A stretch of 64,000 bases of DNA from CAZJAH01 sp964544155 (GCA_964544155.1 CAZJAH010000006.1:1-64000); one strand, 5' to 3'; positions 45,591 to 54,795 are shown, counted from the first letter of the stretch. Numbers and translations are program-made. Notes: generated by a model from the letters alone, not told the origin.

Positions 45591-46177
45591 TATTCTACCT
45601 CCTGTGTGCCTTTTAATTGAGCAATTTTTTCTTCATCTTCCTCGGAAAACTTAGCTATGGTAAAGCGCCTTTCACGCTTCATGGGTTTTCCGTCTTCTGT
45701 TTTCAATTCAGCTACTTTCTGGATAATATTCTGCTCGGCTAAGTTTAACTCATCCAGGATATCAACAACCGATCCGTAATCTGCATTTTTCTGCACTTTG
45801 AGAGCGATGATCTTTTTGTTCGGTTCGGGATGATCAAGTGTTTCCCTAATCGCGAGAGCTTTTAACTTTGATAATTCCACTGACTGGGGATCATCTGCTC
45901 CCGAAGCGTAAAAAAGTCCGTTGTCACCATCCAGGAATATCTGCAGAAGGTCGGACTGACGTACTTCCACGCCTTCGTCCATTTCCGGTGGTACCGACAT
46001 TTCCATTACCTGCGGCTGAGCCATTGTTGTCGTAAACATAAAGAACGTCAACAGCAGGAAGGTAATATCAACCAGCGGAGTCATATCAATGTGAAAACCG
46101 ACTCTTTTTTTCTTCTTTCGGGTAGATTTCCCTCTTTTAGGCTTTTCGCCGCCGCCTAATTGGCCACCTCCAGCCAT
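45590..46177 (-). CDS. exbD: biopolymer transporter ExbD (second copy)
   Basis: The 195-aa ExbD has a Lys-rich N-terminus, a single helix DMTPLVDITFLLLTFFMFTT that carries the essential Asp (of the proton path), and a periplasmic domain. It is 24 residues longer than the neighbouring copy, with an extended basic N-terminus (KPKRGKSTRKKKKR) and an acidic C-terminal tail. It overlaps tonB by one base and lies 61 nt after the first exbD. Two different ExbD subunits next to one ExbB is the usual Bacteroidota arrangement. Confidence 0.94.
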   Translation of the reverse strand: MAGGGQLGGGEKPKRGKSTRKKKKRVGFHIDMTPLVDITFLLLTFFMFTTTMAQPQVMEMSVPPEMDEGVEVRQSDLLQIFLDGDNGLFYASGADDPQSVELSKLKALAIRETLDHPEPNKKIIALKVQKNADYGSVVDILDELNLAEQNIIQKVAELKTEDGKPMKRERRFTIAKFSEEDEEKIAQLKGTQEVE

Positions 46178-46238
46178 ATTTATACTCCTTAATTAAATTC
46201 TGTCACTTAATTTTTAGACACATTGAAACACAAACTTG

Positions 46239-46754
46239 TTACAATCCGCCTTCACTTTCTGTTACAAAGTTGAACACCGTTGCACGGTTTTTTCTCAGTT
46301 TATCCATCACTTTTTGTATGTATTCAAACCGTATGCGTTTGTCGGCATCCAGGGCAAATTGTGTTTTGCTGTTTACGCGCCTGGTTTCCAATATGAGTTT
46401 GTCAAGGGTTTCTAAAGGAACCTGGAGCAGGGCTCTGTCCCTCTGATCGGCTGGTATTTCCTCAACAGTGTTCCAAACCGTATTTCTGTCCTTTTCGTTT
46501 ACCAGCTCGTAAAAATAGTTAGTATCAGCCGATGCTGAATCTACAGCTATCCTTATTACCGCGACATTCTGCTGCGGGACTTTTGATGTATCCGCTGTGG
46601 CCGAGGGCCTCATGATAACGAACTTCTGCTCTGCTTCGGCTTCAGTTTTGAACTGAGTCGTAAACATAAAGAACGTTAGCAGCAGAAATGTGATATCTAC
46701 CAGAGGGGTCATATCTATAACGAATCCCACTCTTTTTTTCTTTATTTTAGGCAC
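46239..46754 (-). CDS. exbD: biopolymer transporter ExbD (first copy)
   Basis: The 171-aa ExbD has the same RVGFVIDMTPLVDITFLLLTFFMFTT membrane segment as the second copy but a different periplasmic domain, so the two are not a recent duplication apart from the helix. A periplasmic peptide-binding fold follows (residues 60-165), ending RIRFEYIQKVMDKLRKN. It lies 32 nt after exbB. Confidence 0.94.
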   Translation of the reverse strand: MPKIKKKRVGFVIDMTPLVDITFLLLTFFMFTTQFKTEAEAEQKFVIMRPSATADTSKVPQQNVAVIRIAVDSASADTNYFYELVNEKDRNTVWNTVEEIPADQRDRALLQVPLETLDKLILETRRVNSKTQFALDADKRIRFEYIQKVMDKLRKNRATVFNFVTESEGGL

Positions 46755-46786
46755 TGATTGCCTCCTTAATCCTTAATTGACAACAC

Positions 46787-47569
46787 TTATTTTTTAACCC
46801 TGATCGTAAATATCTGAGTTACGCTAAGTATAGCTTCATCAATCATATAAACGAAATTATCAACTTTTGTTGTAAAGAAATTGTAACCGACAATAGCTAC
46901 AATAGCGCCTACAAGGCCTCCGGCTGTATTATAGAGCGCCTCGGAAATACCGATCGAAAGCTGAGTAGCTGATACTGTACCGGTAAGGGCAAGTGCCTGG
47001 AAAGCCCTGATCATACCGAGTGTAGTTCCCAAAAGCCCCACAAGTACCGCGACCGAAGCAATCGTTGAAAGAATTACCAGGTTTTTCTCCAAAAGAGGAG
47101 TTTCGAGGTTCATAGCTTCGTCTATGGCTCTCTGAACTTCTGATATTTTCTTTTCGGGGCCGAAGTTGGGATCGTTTTCGACCTCTTTGAACCTGGTGAT
47201 AGCCGCGCGAAGCACATTGGCCATGCTCCCCCGCTGCTTATCACATTCCTTTAAGGCCGTATCCAGATCCCCGTTGGCAAGTTCAGTGGTTACCTTTTTA
47301 ATAAATTCTTCGGGATTACTTTTACCTTTGGCTTTGCTTATGGAGAAATATCTTTCAAAAATAAAAGTTATCGCGATAATAACAAAAGACAAGAGAAGCC
47401 CTACAAGCGGGCCGCCTGTATATATTGTTCCAAGGACGTTTCCGGTTTTCGGTTCATGCTTGATTTCCGGGTCATTAAAGTTATCGGGGTTACCGAGAAT
47501 AAAATAGTAAATTAAGTAAGCGACAGCTAACGACAGCACGATCACGATTACATTAAATAAGTTTTTCAT
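46787..47569 (-). CDS. exbB: ExbB/TolQ/MotA-type proton channel protein
   Basis: This is the inner-membrane proton channel of the TonB motor. ATG 47569 is preferred over the start five codons upstream because AGAGGTG at 47572-47578 is well placed before it. There are three main transmembrane segments: NLFNVIVIVLSLAVAYLIYYFIL, a second near VGLLLSFVIIAITFIFERYF and a C-terminal pair. The conserved region ILSTIASVAVLVGLLGTTLGMIRAFQALA and AGGLVGAIVAIVGYNFFTTKVD is present. It lies 24 nt after the STAS gene and heads the exb/tonB genes. Confidence 0.93.
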   Translation of the reverse strand: MKNLFNVIVIVLSLAVAYLIYYFILGNPDNFNDPEIKHEPKTGNVLGTIYTGGPLVGLLLSFVIIAITFIFERYFSISKAKGKSNPEEFIKKVTTELANGDLDTALKECDKQRGSMANVLRAAITRFKEVENDPNFGPEKKISEVQRAIDEAMNLETPLLEKNLVILSTIASVAVLVGLLGTTLGMIRAFQALALTGTVSATQLSIGISEALYNTAGGLVGAIVAIVGYNFFTTKVDNFVYMIDEAILSVTQIFTIRVKK

Positions 47570-47592
47570 AACACCTCTTAGCAAAAAAAATA

Positions 47593-47937
47593 TTAGTTTG
47601 ACAATGATTTAATGGCTTTTTCCAAATTTTCTGTTATATCAAAAACTAAGGTAAGCTTTGTTATAACAAATATATTCTCAAGTGATTTGCTGATATTGCA
47701 AAGCACTATTTTTCCGTCTCTTTTTACAAAATTTGTATGAGCTGAAATGAGCACACCTAATGCAGTGGAATTTAAATAGGTGGTTTTTTCCAGATCAATT
47801 ATGAGTTTGTTTTCCTTTTGCCCGGCAATGCCGCGCAGGGTATCACGCAGCTCATCGGTTTCTTCACCGCCTATGAACTGCCCTTTCAGATGCAGTATTG
47901 TGCCGCCTATCTGCTCTTCTACTTTTATTTGAGACAT
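47593..47937 (-). CDS. STAS-domain anti-anti-sigma-like protein
   Basis: The 114-aa single-domain STAS protein has the phosphorylatable Ser in KTTYLNSTALGVLISAH (about residue 56), preceded by KLIIDLEKT, as in SpoIIAA/RsbV. It has a good ribosome-binding site (GGGAGG before ATG). No partner anti-sigma kinase or PP2C phosphatase is nearby. It is the first gene before exbB. Two TAAATTTG elements (complements of 47992-47999 and 48022-48029) lie upstream as possible -7 boxes, but with imperfect -33 spacing. Confidence 0.9.
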   Translation of the reverse strand: MSQIKVEEQIGGTILHLKGQFIGGEETDELRDTLRGIAGQKENKLIIDLEKTTYLNSTALGVLISAHTNFVKRDGKIVLCNISKSLENIFVITKLTLVFDITENLEKAIKSLSN

Positions 47938-48113
47938 TTATTTCCTCCCAGCGGAAACAGAAATTATTAATTATCTTAAACTACACGATTTCAAATTTAA
48001 AAATTTTCTATGAATCAATTGCAAATTTATCCGCTTCTTTATGTTAAATATGAAATATTTAATCAAATATCCCGTAGATTAACATTATCTTAACACGCTT
48101 TTAAATAAATGAG

Positions 48114-48959
48114 TTACAATCTACATTTACCTTTTACTATGCGGTCATTGCCTTCAATGTCTTTAAACGTATTCAGTTCAAAGCGATTATATGAGAATAT
48201 CATTTCTATGGATTTTTTTTGATCCGCGCCGTGCTCGAAAATAAAACAGCCTCCCGGATTGAGTATTCTATCCATTATCTCAGCCATTCTATGGTAAAAT
48301 TCAAGGCCTTCTTTATATGCAAGTAAAGCTCCTTGTGGCTCTTTAAGTAATTCAGGCTCAAGATCTTTATATTCATTTTCCGGTATATACGGCGGGTTGG
48401 AAATTATAAAGTCGAATTTTTCATCGGGAATTTTTTTTAAAATATCCATTTCATAAAATGTAACCTGCGCATTATTTTTCTCAGCATTAGTTTTTGCCGT
48501 TGCAAGAGCTTGAGGGCTGTTGTCGATCGCGTGAACATTAGATTCGGGGATATTCAGAGCTGCGTAAATAGCCAGGCAGCCGCTCCCGGTACCAATATCT
48601 AGTATCTTTTTCAAGTTTTCATCTTTTGCTGTTCTAACAGCTATGTCCGCTAGAAGTTCGGTTTCAGGCCTTGGTATAAGCACATTCGGGTTGACATCCA
48701 GATCAAGATCGAAAAAAGAGCCTTTGCCGGTTATATACTGCAAAGGCTCTCTTCTGGCGCGTCTTAATGTATAATCCCTTAGGATTATAAGTTCTTCTTC
48801 CGCCATCGGCTTATCCCATTGGGTATATACCTGTAACCTGTTAATATCCAGAGCAACACATATCAAAAGTTCCATATTCAAGCGGGGCGATTCAACCCCA
48901 CGGGATTCCAAAAATTCAGTTCCCTTCCTGAGTATGTTGATTAACTTTTTTTCTTCCAA
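48114..48959 (-). CDS. prmC: peptide chain release factor N5-glutamine methyltransferase
   Basis: PrmC methylates the GGQ glutamine of release factors RF1/RF2. The 281-aa chain has an N-terminal helical domain ending in PLQYITGKGSFFDLDLDVNPNVLIPRPETE, SAM motif I ILDIGTGSGCLAIYAAL near residue 120 and the catalytic FDFIISNPPYIPENEY motif. No prfA is adjacent. It lies 10 nt downstream of pyrB on the same strand. Confidence 0.95.
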   Translation of the reverse strand: MEEKKLINILRKGTEFLESRGVESPRLNMELLICVALDINRLQVYTQWDKPMAEEELIILRDYTLRRARREPLQYITGKGSFFDLDLDVNPNVLIPRPETELLADIAVRTAKDENLKKILDIGTGSGCLAIYAALNIPESNVHAIDNSPQALATAKTNAEKNNAQVTFYEMDILKKIPDEKFDFIISNPPYIPENEYKDLEPELLKEPQGALLAYKEGLEFYHRMAEIMDRILNPGGCFIFEHGADQKKSIEMIFSYNRFELNTFKDIEGNDRIVKGKCRL

Positions 48960-48969
48960 GGTTTTTTGA

Positions 48970-49902
48970 TTATCCCTTTAAATTCATAGCCAACAATGAT
49001 AGCAGAGCCATCCTGATATAGACTCCGTGAGTAACCTGGGTCTGTATCAGACAATTAGGGTAAGTGCTGACTTTGTACTCAAGCTCGATACCGTAATTCA
49101 CCGGCCCCGGGTGCATTAGCACAAGCTCCGGTTTGCGGCTGAAATGCTCGAATGAAACGCCGTAATATTTGGAAAATTCCCTTATTGACGGCAATATGCC
49201 GGATTCCATTCTTTCTCTCTGTAGCCTGAGCACTATAAGTACATCGGCCCAATCCACGGCTTCGTCAATATTATCTATCATTTCGAGGTCCCATATATTG
49301 ATATGCCTCGGCAGAAGTGTACCTGGCGAGCATAAGGCTACTTCGGCTCCAAGCGTTTGAAGCAGGCCTATATTTGACCTGGCCACGCGGCTGTGTAAAA
49401 TATCGCCCACAATACATACCTTTAGCCCCTCAATTCTGCCAAAATGCTGCTGTAATGTGAATGAATCGAGCAGAGCTTGTGTAGGGTGCTCGTGTTTGCC
49501 ATCGCCGGCGTTAAGTATCACTCCGTCGGTATTTTCCTGGAGGAATTTCGGAACGCCGGATTTGGCGTGCCTTACAACATACATCTGCACTCCCATAGCC
49601 TCTATCGTCCTTAGGGTATCGATCAAAGATTCACCTTTTGTTAGGCTGCTTGATGATGACTGAAACGATACGGTGTCTGCTGAAAGCCTTTTAGCTGCAA
49701 GATCAAATGAGAGCTTCGTTCGTGTTGAGCTTTCAAAAAATGCAAGAGCTACGGTTATTCCTTTCAGGTCGTCAAAGCGTACTCCCGGCCTGAAGTTATC
49801 CATAAAATAACGTGCTTTGGAGAAAATTTTCTGTATATCGTCAAAAGTCAGGTCTGCTGACTGAATCAAATATGGCGTTGATAATTTTAAATCAGTATCC
49901 AT
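48970..49902 (-). CDS. pyrB: aspartate carbamoyltransferase catalytic subunit
   Basis: PyrB condenses carbamoyl phosphate and aspartate in pyrimidine synthesis. The ATG at 49902 is chosen over a TTG two codons earlier. The carbamoyl-phosphate signature FFESSTRTKLSFDLAAKRL is near residue 54. The SSSSLTKGESLIDTLRT loop, HEHPTQALLDSFTL and VLMHPGPVNYGIE are in place. About 310 aa is standard for the catalytic chain. No regulatory chain pyrI is present, so this is probably the unregulated trimer type. Confidence 0.95.
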   Translation of the reverse strand: MDTDLKLSTPYLIQSADLTFDDIQKIFSKARYFMDNFRPGVRFDDLKGITVALAFFESSTRTKLSFDLAAKRLSADTVSFQSSSSSLTKGESLIDTLRTIEAMGVQMYVVRHAKSGVPKFLQENTDGVILNAGDGKHEHPTQALLDSFTLQQHFGRIEGLKVCIVGDILHSRVARSNIGLLQTLGAEVALCSPGTLLPRHINIWDLEMIDNIDEAVDWADVLIVLRLQRERMESGILPSIREFSKYYGVSFEHFSRKPELVLMHPGPVNYGIELEYKVSTYPNCLIQTQVTHGVYIRMALLSLLAMNLKG

Positions 49903-49953
49903 GAGCAATATAATTTTTTATAAACAAATTGAATAAACTTAGCAAAAATAAAA

Positions 49954-49981
49954 AAAAAGCCGCTCTTTCGAACGGCTTTTT
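49954..49981 (-). terminator. terminator of the HU gene
   Basis: A 9-bp perfect stem AAAAAGCCG/CGGCTTTTT with a 10-nt loop and T/A-rich flanks. Its symmetry could make it bidirectional, but only the HU gene (minus strand, stop 20 nt away) reads into it. Confidence 0.9.
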
Positions 49982-50000
49982 AAAATAAGTTTTCAATAAC

Positions 50001-50318
50001 TTATTTTTTCTTTTTCTTCTTGGCAGATTTCTTGCCGGTATCGCTTACCATTTCGGAAAGCTGTTTGCCGGGTTTGAACTTGGGTACCCTTTTCGCGGGA
50101 ATTTTTATTGATTCGCCGGTCTGGGGGTTCTTACCCATTCTTTCGGATCTTTCCATCACGGAAAAAGTTCCGAAACCAATCAGCGTTACGTTTCCGCCAT
50201 TCGAAAGTTCGCCGGATATGTTATCAAGAACGCTCTTGATAGCCTTTTCAGCCTGAACTTTTGTCATTTCGGCATCATCTGCAACAGCATTGATCAGGTC
50301 AGTTTTGTTCATGCTCAT
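50001..50318 (-). CDS. hup: HU/IHF family DNA-binding protein
   Basis: This nucleoid protein bends DNA. The start is ATG 50318, five bases after AAGGAG; a GTG two codons upstream overlaps that site and is rejected. MNKTDLINAVADDAEMTKVQAEKAI is the helical dimer part. GNVTLIGFGTFSVMERSERMGKNPQTGESIKIPAKRVPKFKPGK is the classical DNA-binding arm. The C-terminal KKSAKKKKKK tail is an added basic extension. It is monocistronic, with a terminator at 49954-49981. Confidence 0.96.
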   Translation of the reverse strand: MSMNKTDLINAVADDAEMTKVQAEKAIKSVLDNISGELSNGGNVTLIGFGTFSVMERSERMGKNPQTGESIKIPAKRVPKFKPGKQLSEMVSDTGKKSAKKKKKK

Positions 50319-50561
50319 AAGCACTCCTTATATTATGGAAATGAGACAGGTTAATAAACAATTACTAAATTATAATATAAAATCAGACTTTCCAAACAAA
50401 TTTTTGTCAAAAACATAGATTTCATAAGGATTTATCTTGTGTATGAAATCTTATTCATTAAATATATGTAAAAATGGATACCTAATCAAAATTTTTTTGC
50501 ATTTTTTTTAAAATAAATCAGTTTCAACCTGTTTTTTCATAATTTTTTCTGAGAAAATCAC

Positions 50562-51068
50562 TTATTTAAAAAATATTAATAAAACTAATGCCAAGGCCTG
50601 AAAACCCAGATATAGTAAGTAAAGTGTTATCGCGGACATAACAGCCGCAATTACATCATCGATTAAAACCCAGAATGGGCCTTGCATTTGGTTGATTTTA
50701 TTTAATGGGTAGGGTTTGGCAATGTCATAAATCCTGAAAATAAGAAGCGCTAAAACAGTCCAGTAAATTCCCATTCTTGAAACCGGAAGTAAAAGCAGTA
50801 CCCACATGCCTATTAATTCATCTATTATAATAAAGGAAGGATCGGATAATCCGGAATTCTGTTCGACCTTCGCGATTGCTTTCATCGATATATAGAATAA
50901 CACTGGCAGAAGGACTAATAATACGGGCACAAGATAATTATCGGGAACAAATAATATTAAAAGTGCGGCCGCGCTTCCGGCCGTACCCGGTAAATATGGA
51001 AGCCTGCCTAATCCCAAAATGCTGCAAAAAAGATAAGCAGCCCTGCTATTACCGTTAAAAGCCTGCAT
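50562..51068 (-). CDS. pgpA: phosphatidylglycerophosphatase A
   Basis: PgpA dephosphorylates phosphatidylglycerol phosphate in the inner membrane. The 168-aa polytopic protein carries PYLPGTAGSAAALLI near the N-terminus and FIIIDELIGMWVLLLLPV, the family motif with catalytic acidic residues, plus DIAKPYPLNKINQMQGPFWVLIDDVIAAVMSA. It follows pgsA, the enzyme for the preceding step, with a 1-nt gap. Confidence 0.94.
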   Translation of the reverse strand: MQAFNGNSRAAYLFCSILGLGRLPYLPGTAGSAAALLILFVPDNYLVPVLLVLLPVLFYISMKAIAKVEQNSGLSDPSFIIIDELIGMWVLLLLPVSRMGIYWTVLALLIFRIYDIAKPYPLNKINQMQGPFWVLIDDVIAAVMSAITLYLLYLGFQALALVLLIFFK

Positions 51069-51069
51069 T

Positions 51070-51669
51070 TCAGGCCGCTTTGCTCAATAATGTTCTAATC
51101 AGTCTTTTGTTTTTTAAAATATATTCAATCAGAGTCCAGAGTGTTAATATTGTTAATGCGAGCATTGTATAATATACGGCTTCAGAATTAATAAATGAAG
51201 TTATCTGCAAGTGATAGCTTTTAAAAAATCCGCTGTTAGTAATATAAACAAGTATGAGAATCAGTGAAATAAATGCCATCTGCAGAAAAGTTTTAAGCTT
51301 TGCACTTTTTGATGTCGCCATGGGTACCTTGAACTTTTCGCCGAATTCTCTCATAATGGTTGTCCCGAAATCTCTGAGTATGATGATAAGCACCATCCAG
51401 AGCGGTACAATATCCATAAAGACAAAGGCAAGAAAAGCAAAACTGGTAAGAACTTTATCAGCAATCGGATCAAAAATCCTGCCCCAGCGGGTTGCTGCAT
51501 TAAATTTACGGGCGAACCATCCGTCAAGATAATCCGATGTTGCCCCGAGCATAAACAGATAGAAGGAGAGCATTACAAATAAAGGATCTCCCGATATAAA
51601 AAAAAAGAAAAACACCGGCGCTATTACTATCCGCGCCAAGCTGAGAAGATTTGGCAAATTCATTTTCAT
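51070..51669 (-). CDS. pgsA: CDP-diacylglycerol--glycerol-3-phosphate 3-phosphatidyltransferase
   Basis: This inner-membrane CDP-alcohol phosphatidyltransferase makes phosphatidylglycerol phosphate. The DX2DGX2AR...GX3DX3D motif is complete in SDYLDGWFARKFNAAT and RIFDPIADKV (about residues 46-73). The LPNLLSLARIVIAPVFFF start is typical, and there are six predicted helices in 199 aa. It sits between tpiA (7 nt upstream) and pgpA. Confidence 0.95.
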   Translation of the reverse strand: MKMNLPNLLSLARIVIAPVFFFFFISGDPLFVMLSFYLFMLGATSDYLDGWFARKFNAATRWGRIFDPIADKVLTSFAFLAFVFMDIVPLWMVLIIILRDFGTTIMREFGEKFKVPMATSKSAKLKTFLQMAFISLILILVYITNSGFFKSYHLQITSFINSEAVYYTMLALTILTLWTLIEYILKNKRLIRTLLSKAA

Positions 51670-51676
51670 TATCTGG

Positions 51677-52444
51677 TTATAGCAGAGTTTCAGCCGTTTT
51701 GATTATTTCAAGAAAATCTTCGCCTTTCAACGAAGCGCCGCCTATAAGACCGCCATTAACGTCTTTTATTTTCAGTATTGATTCAGCGTTTGACGGTTTC
51801 AGGCTTCCTCCGTAAAGAATTATCATATCCCGTGCGAAATCACCGAACCGTGTTTTGAGCATTTCCCTGATCCTGCCGTGGGCTTCTTCCACCTGAGCAG
51901 GTTCAGCGGATTCGCCTGTACCTATGGCCCAGACAGGCTCGTAAGCTATGATCAGATTTTTGTATTGTTCTGCTCCAATCTTATCTAATCCTTTGTCAAG
52001 CTGATCTTTCAGAATATCAAAAGTTTTACCGGACCTTCTTTCTTCCAGGGATTCTCCTATGCACATGATAGCTTTCATGTTATTATCTAGGATAGTGATG
52101 ACTTTTTTATTGACGAATTCTGATGATTCGTTAAAATATTCTCTGCGCTCGCTGTGGCCCGCAATCACGTAGGTGCAGCCTGCATTAGCAAGCATAGGCG
52201 GAGCTATTTCACCGGTGTAGGCTCCTTTATTTTCGGGATAACAATTCTGGGCGCCCATTTTGACAGGGCTGCCTTCTATCACTTTTTTTATGGCAGCCAG
52301 CCCTGTAAAAGGCGGGCATACCAATATATCAGATTTCAAATCCGGTAATTGATTAATTCCACCGACAATATATTGAGCTAATTTCTCGCCTTCGAAGGCA
52401 TTTGTATGCATCTTCCAGTTGCCGGCTATGAGCATTGGTTTCAT
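51677..52444 (-). CDS. tpiA: triosephosphate isomerase
   Basis: This glycolytic enzyme interconverts DHAP and GAP. The 255-aa TIM barrel has AGNWKMHTN (Lys at the active site), VIAGHSERREYF with the catalytic His, AYEPVWAIGTG with the catalytic Glu, and ILYGGSLKPSNA and NGGLIGGASLK for phosphate binding. It overlaps lptC by 4 bp. It could help supply glycerol 3-phosphate through DHAP to the neighbouring phospholipid genes. Confidence 0.97.
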   Translation of the reverse strand: MKPMLIAGNWKMHTNAFEGEKLAQYIVGGINQLPDLKSDILVCPPFTGLAAIKKVIEGSPVKMGAQNCYPENKGAYTGEIAPPMLANAGCTYVIAGHSERREYFNESSEFVNKKVITILDNNMKAIMCIGESLEERRSGKTFDILKDQLDKGLDKIGAEQYKNLIIAYEPVWAIGTGESAEPAQVEEAHGRIREMLKTRFGDFARDMIILYGGSLKPSNAESILKIKDVNGGLIGGASLKGEDFLEIIKTAETLL

Positions 52445-52986
52445 CTTTGAACTCCGCTTACTTTGAAAATCTTATAATTATCCAGATGCGGGTCGGATTC
52501 AAACCCATAGCCTTCTATACGTTCGCGGGGGGTTGTTATTTTTACAAATTCGGTGGAATATATCTTTCTAGTTTCATCGTTCCATTCCAGAACCTGGGTT
52601 TGCAGTTTTGTATCCGTACTATCCGACACAACCACTACGTCTCCCTTTGCAAGCATATTATTGGTTTTATTATCTATAATGGCAGAATTGGCAGTAAGTA
52701 CGCTTACCCTTTTGCCTGTGCTTTTGGACATAAACTCGACCACGAGGCTGCCTTCGAGGATTGTTTCAGCTTTATCAGAATACACTTCTGCGCGGTCTGC
52801 TTTAAGTATAGCTTTTGTAAAGGATGAATCCGCGAATATCACTTCAACATCGTTGCTTACCTGGTCGGGAGCAAGGGCGAGGTCGAGTGAATCTATATTC
52901 TGCTTTTTGACAACAGTTTTTTCTTCGCATGAAGCGAGTAATAAAATAAAAGCTGAAAACATTGTAAGCACTATGATCTTTATCAT
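52441..52986 (-). CDS. lptC: LPS export protein LptC
   Basis: The 181-aa protein has a lipobox-like signal end (FILLLASC-EEK), so it may be lipid-anchored rather than held by a helix as in E. coli LptC. The beta-jellyroll region (ADSSFTKAILKADRAEVYSDKAETILEGSLVVEFM and NMLAKGDVVVVSDSTDTKLQTQVLEWNDETRKIYS) matches the LptC/OstA family, which carries LPS across the periplasm. It overlaps kdsA and tpiA by 4 bp each. The pairing with kdsA, which makes the LPS sugar Kdo-8-phosphate, supports the assignment. Confidence 0.87.
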   Translation of the reverse strand: MIKIIVLTMFSAFILLLASCEEKTVVKKQNIDSLDLALAPDQVSNDVEVIFADSSFTKAILKADRAEVYSDKAETILEGSLVVEFMSKSTGKRVSVLTANSAIIDNKTNNMLAKGDVVVVSDSTDTKLQTQVLEWNDETRKIYSTEFVKITTPRERIEGYGFESDPHLDNYKIFKVSGVQR

Positions 52987-53789
52987 TTTTTGGCGATGTT
53001 GTTTATTTCCAATACTTTAATTAGCAGTTCCCGGAAACTGTTTAACGGTAATTGCGAAGCGGCGTCGCTTAGTGCGTTTGCCGGATCCGGATGTGTTTCT
53101 ATGAACATGCCGTCAATACCTGTAGCCGCCGCAGCCAGAGCCAATGGACGAATGAATTCAGGGCAGCCGCCCGAACTGGATCCCTTAGACGGCTTTTGCA
53201 CTGAATGCGTTGCATCGAAAATCACTTTATGGCCTTTTTCCTTCATCTTAATCAGAGAACGGAAATCGACTACCAGGTCGTGATATCCGAAGAAAGTGCC
53301 TCTTTCAGTCAGCCAGACCTCTTTATTTCCGGTGGATTCTACTTTTTCAGCCGCACGGAACATATCCTCCGGCGCCATGAATTGTCCTTTTTTTATGTTG
53401 ACGGGCAGTCCGCTCTCCCCTGCAGCTTTGAGCAGTTCTGTTTGCCTTGCAAGAAAGGCAGGCACCTGAAGCACATCAACAAATTGAGAAGCAAACCTGG
53501 CTTCTTCAGTGCTGTGGAAATCCGTCAAAACTCTTAAACTGAATTCTTCCCTTATTTTTTTCAGCCATGAAAGAGCTTTTTCATCACCCGGCCCGGTAAA
53601 TGAATTTACGCTGGTTCTGTTTGCTTTTTTATAAGATGATTTAAAAATAATATCTATATCAAGTTCCACGGAGATTTTTTTTAAATGCTCTGCCGTATTC
53701 ATAAGCAGCTTCTCAGATTCCGCTACACAAGGCCCGGCTATAATAAAATAATTGTTGTTTTTCATTGGTTTAGTTTGTAAATTGAACAT
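52983..53789 (-). CDS. kdsA: 3-deoxy-8-phosphooctulonate synthase (metal-dependent class)
   Basis: KdsA condenses arabinose-5-phosphate with PEP to give Kdo-8-phosphate for LPS. The 268-aa barrel has FIIAGPCVAES, KSSYKKANRTS, VLTDFHS, KKGQFMAPEDM and FDATHSVQKPS. The Cys in AGPCVAES is the metal ligand of the metallo-class (the non-metal class has Asn), so a divalent metal is probably required. A second ATG at 53765 gives an N-terminus closer to short homologues; neither start has a clear ribosome-binding site. It is the first gene of the kdsA-lptC-tpiA-pgsA-pgpA run. Confidence 0.95.
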   Translation of the reverse strand: MFNLQTKPMKNNNYFIIAGPCVAESEKLLMNTAEHLKKISVELDIDIIFKSSYKKANRTSVNSFTGPGDEKALSWLKKIREEFSLRVLTDFHSTEEARFASQFVDVLQVPAFLARQTELLKAAGESGLPVNIKKGQFMAPEDMFRAAEKVESTGNKEVWLTERGTFFGYHDLVVDFRSLIKMKEKGHKVIFDATHSVQKPSKGSSSGGCPEFIRPLALAAAATGIDGMFIETHPDPANALSDAASQLPLNSFRELLIKVLEINNIAKK

Positions 53790-53971
53790 GAATATTTATT
53801 AATATTACAATTATATTAATTCCATAAAAATAAACAAAGGAATTTGATATAAAATTAACTAAATTTTTCTTATTTTGTGTATATAACCTTTTAATGGGTT
53901 TGCGGCATAAAGAACAAAACATCAGCTAAATCTGAGGTTTACTTCATTTTTTATATTTTCTGGTATTTTAT

Positions 53972-54718
53972 ATGGAAATAGACGCATACTTTACGCCTTA
54001 TTTTCCTGAAAAAGAAACGCAGTTCGATGACGCAATCGTGATCATGATAGATGTACTGCGTGCGAGCACAACAATCTGCGCCTCTCTTTATAACGGCGCC
54101 AAAGAGGTTATTCCCAGTGAAACACTTGACAGAGCAGTAAAGCTTTACAGCAGCCTTAGTAAGGAAACAAGATTCATAGGCGGTGAGAGGAACGGTATTA
54201 TGCCGACAGGATTCGACGCCGGGAATTCACCTTTTGAATACACTGAGGAAATGGTTAAAGATAAAACAGTTATCATTTCCACAACTAACGGCACGCAGAT
54301 ATTTCAGAAAGCTAAACAGGCTAAAGCCAGGATTATCGCCGGATTTGTTAATAATAAATCAGTTTTAAATTATATTGATCTAAACATAAAGCAGGGAGCG
54401 GAAGCCGCCACAAAAATAATTGTTCTTTGCGCCGGAAATAGCGGCAGGCTGGCTTATGAAGATACACTCTGTGCCGGGTCGGTGATCAATTCGCTTAAAA
54501 GCATGAATAATAATGTTTACCTGACAGATACTGCTGACGCTGCAAAAAATCTGTACAACCTGCATTCGATTGATTATAAAGATTTTCTAAAGAAAAGGCA
54601 GCACGCTATGTATTTAAGTGAGCTGGGATTTGACAAAGATATTGACCTGTGTCTTACTTTCGACTGCTTTCCGGTGGTACCGATTATCATCGGGAGCAGC
54701 ATAAGAAAAGCCCATTAG
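53972..54718 (+). CDS. comB: 2-phosphosulfolactate phosphatase-like protein (ComB)
   Basis: The 248-aa member of the ComB family is a Mg2+-dependent phosphatase first described in coenzyme M synthesis. Family blocks present: VIMIDVLRASTTICASLYNGAKEVIP, FIGGERNGIMPTGFDAGNSPFEYT, VIISTTNGTQ and CAGNSGRLAYEDTLCAGSVI. No comA, comC, comD or comE partners are near, and bacteria of this kind do not make coenzyme M as far as I know, so the substrate may be phosphosulfolactate from another route or an unrelated phosphate ester. ftsK follows after 77 nt. Confidence 0.88.
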   Translation: MEIDAYFTPYFPEKETQFDDAIVIMIDVLRASTTICASLYNGAKEVIPSETLDRAVKLYSSLSKETRFIGGERNGIMPTGFDAGNSPFEYTEEMVKDKTVIISTTNGTQIFQKAKQAKARIIAGFVNNKSVLNYIDLNIKQGAEAATKIIVLCAGNSGRLAYEDTLCAGSVINSLKSMNNNVYLTDTADAAKNLYNLHSIDYKDFLKKRQHAMYLSELGFDKDIDLCLTFDCFPVVPIIIGSSIRKAH

Positions 54719-54795
54719 GCGCCCTGCCTTATGGCACAAAAGCAGCATAAAGAATGAGATAGTATATAATATCGAAATATATTGGGGGGATCAAT

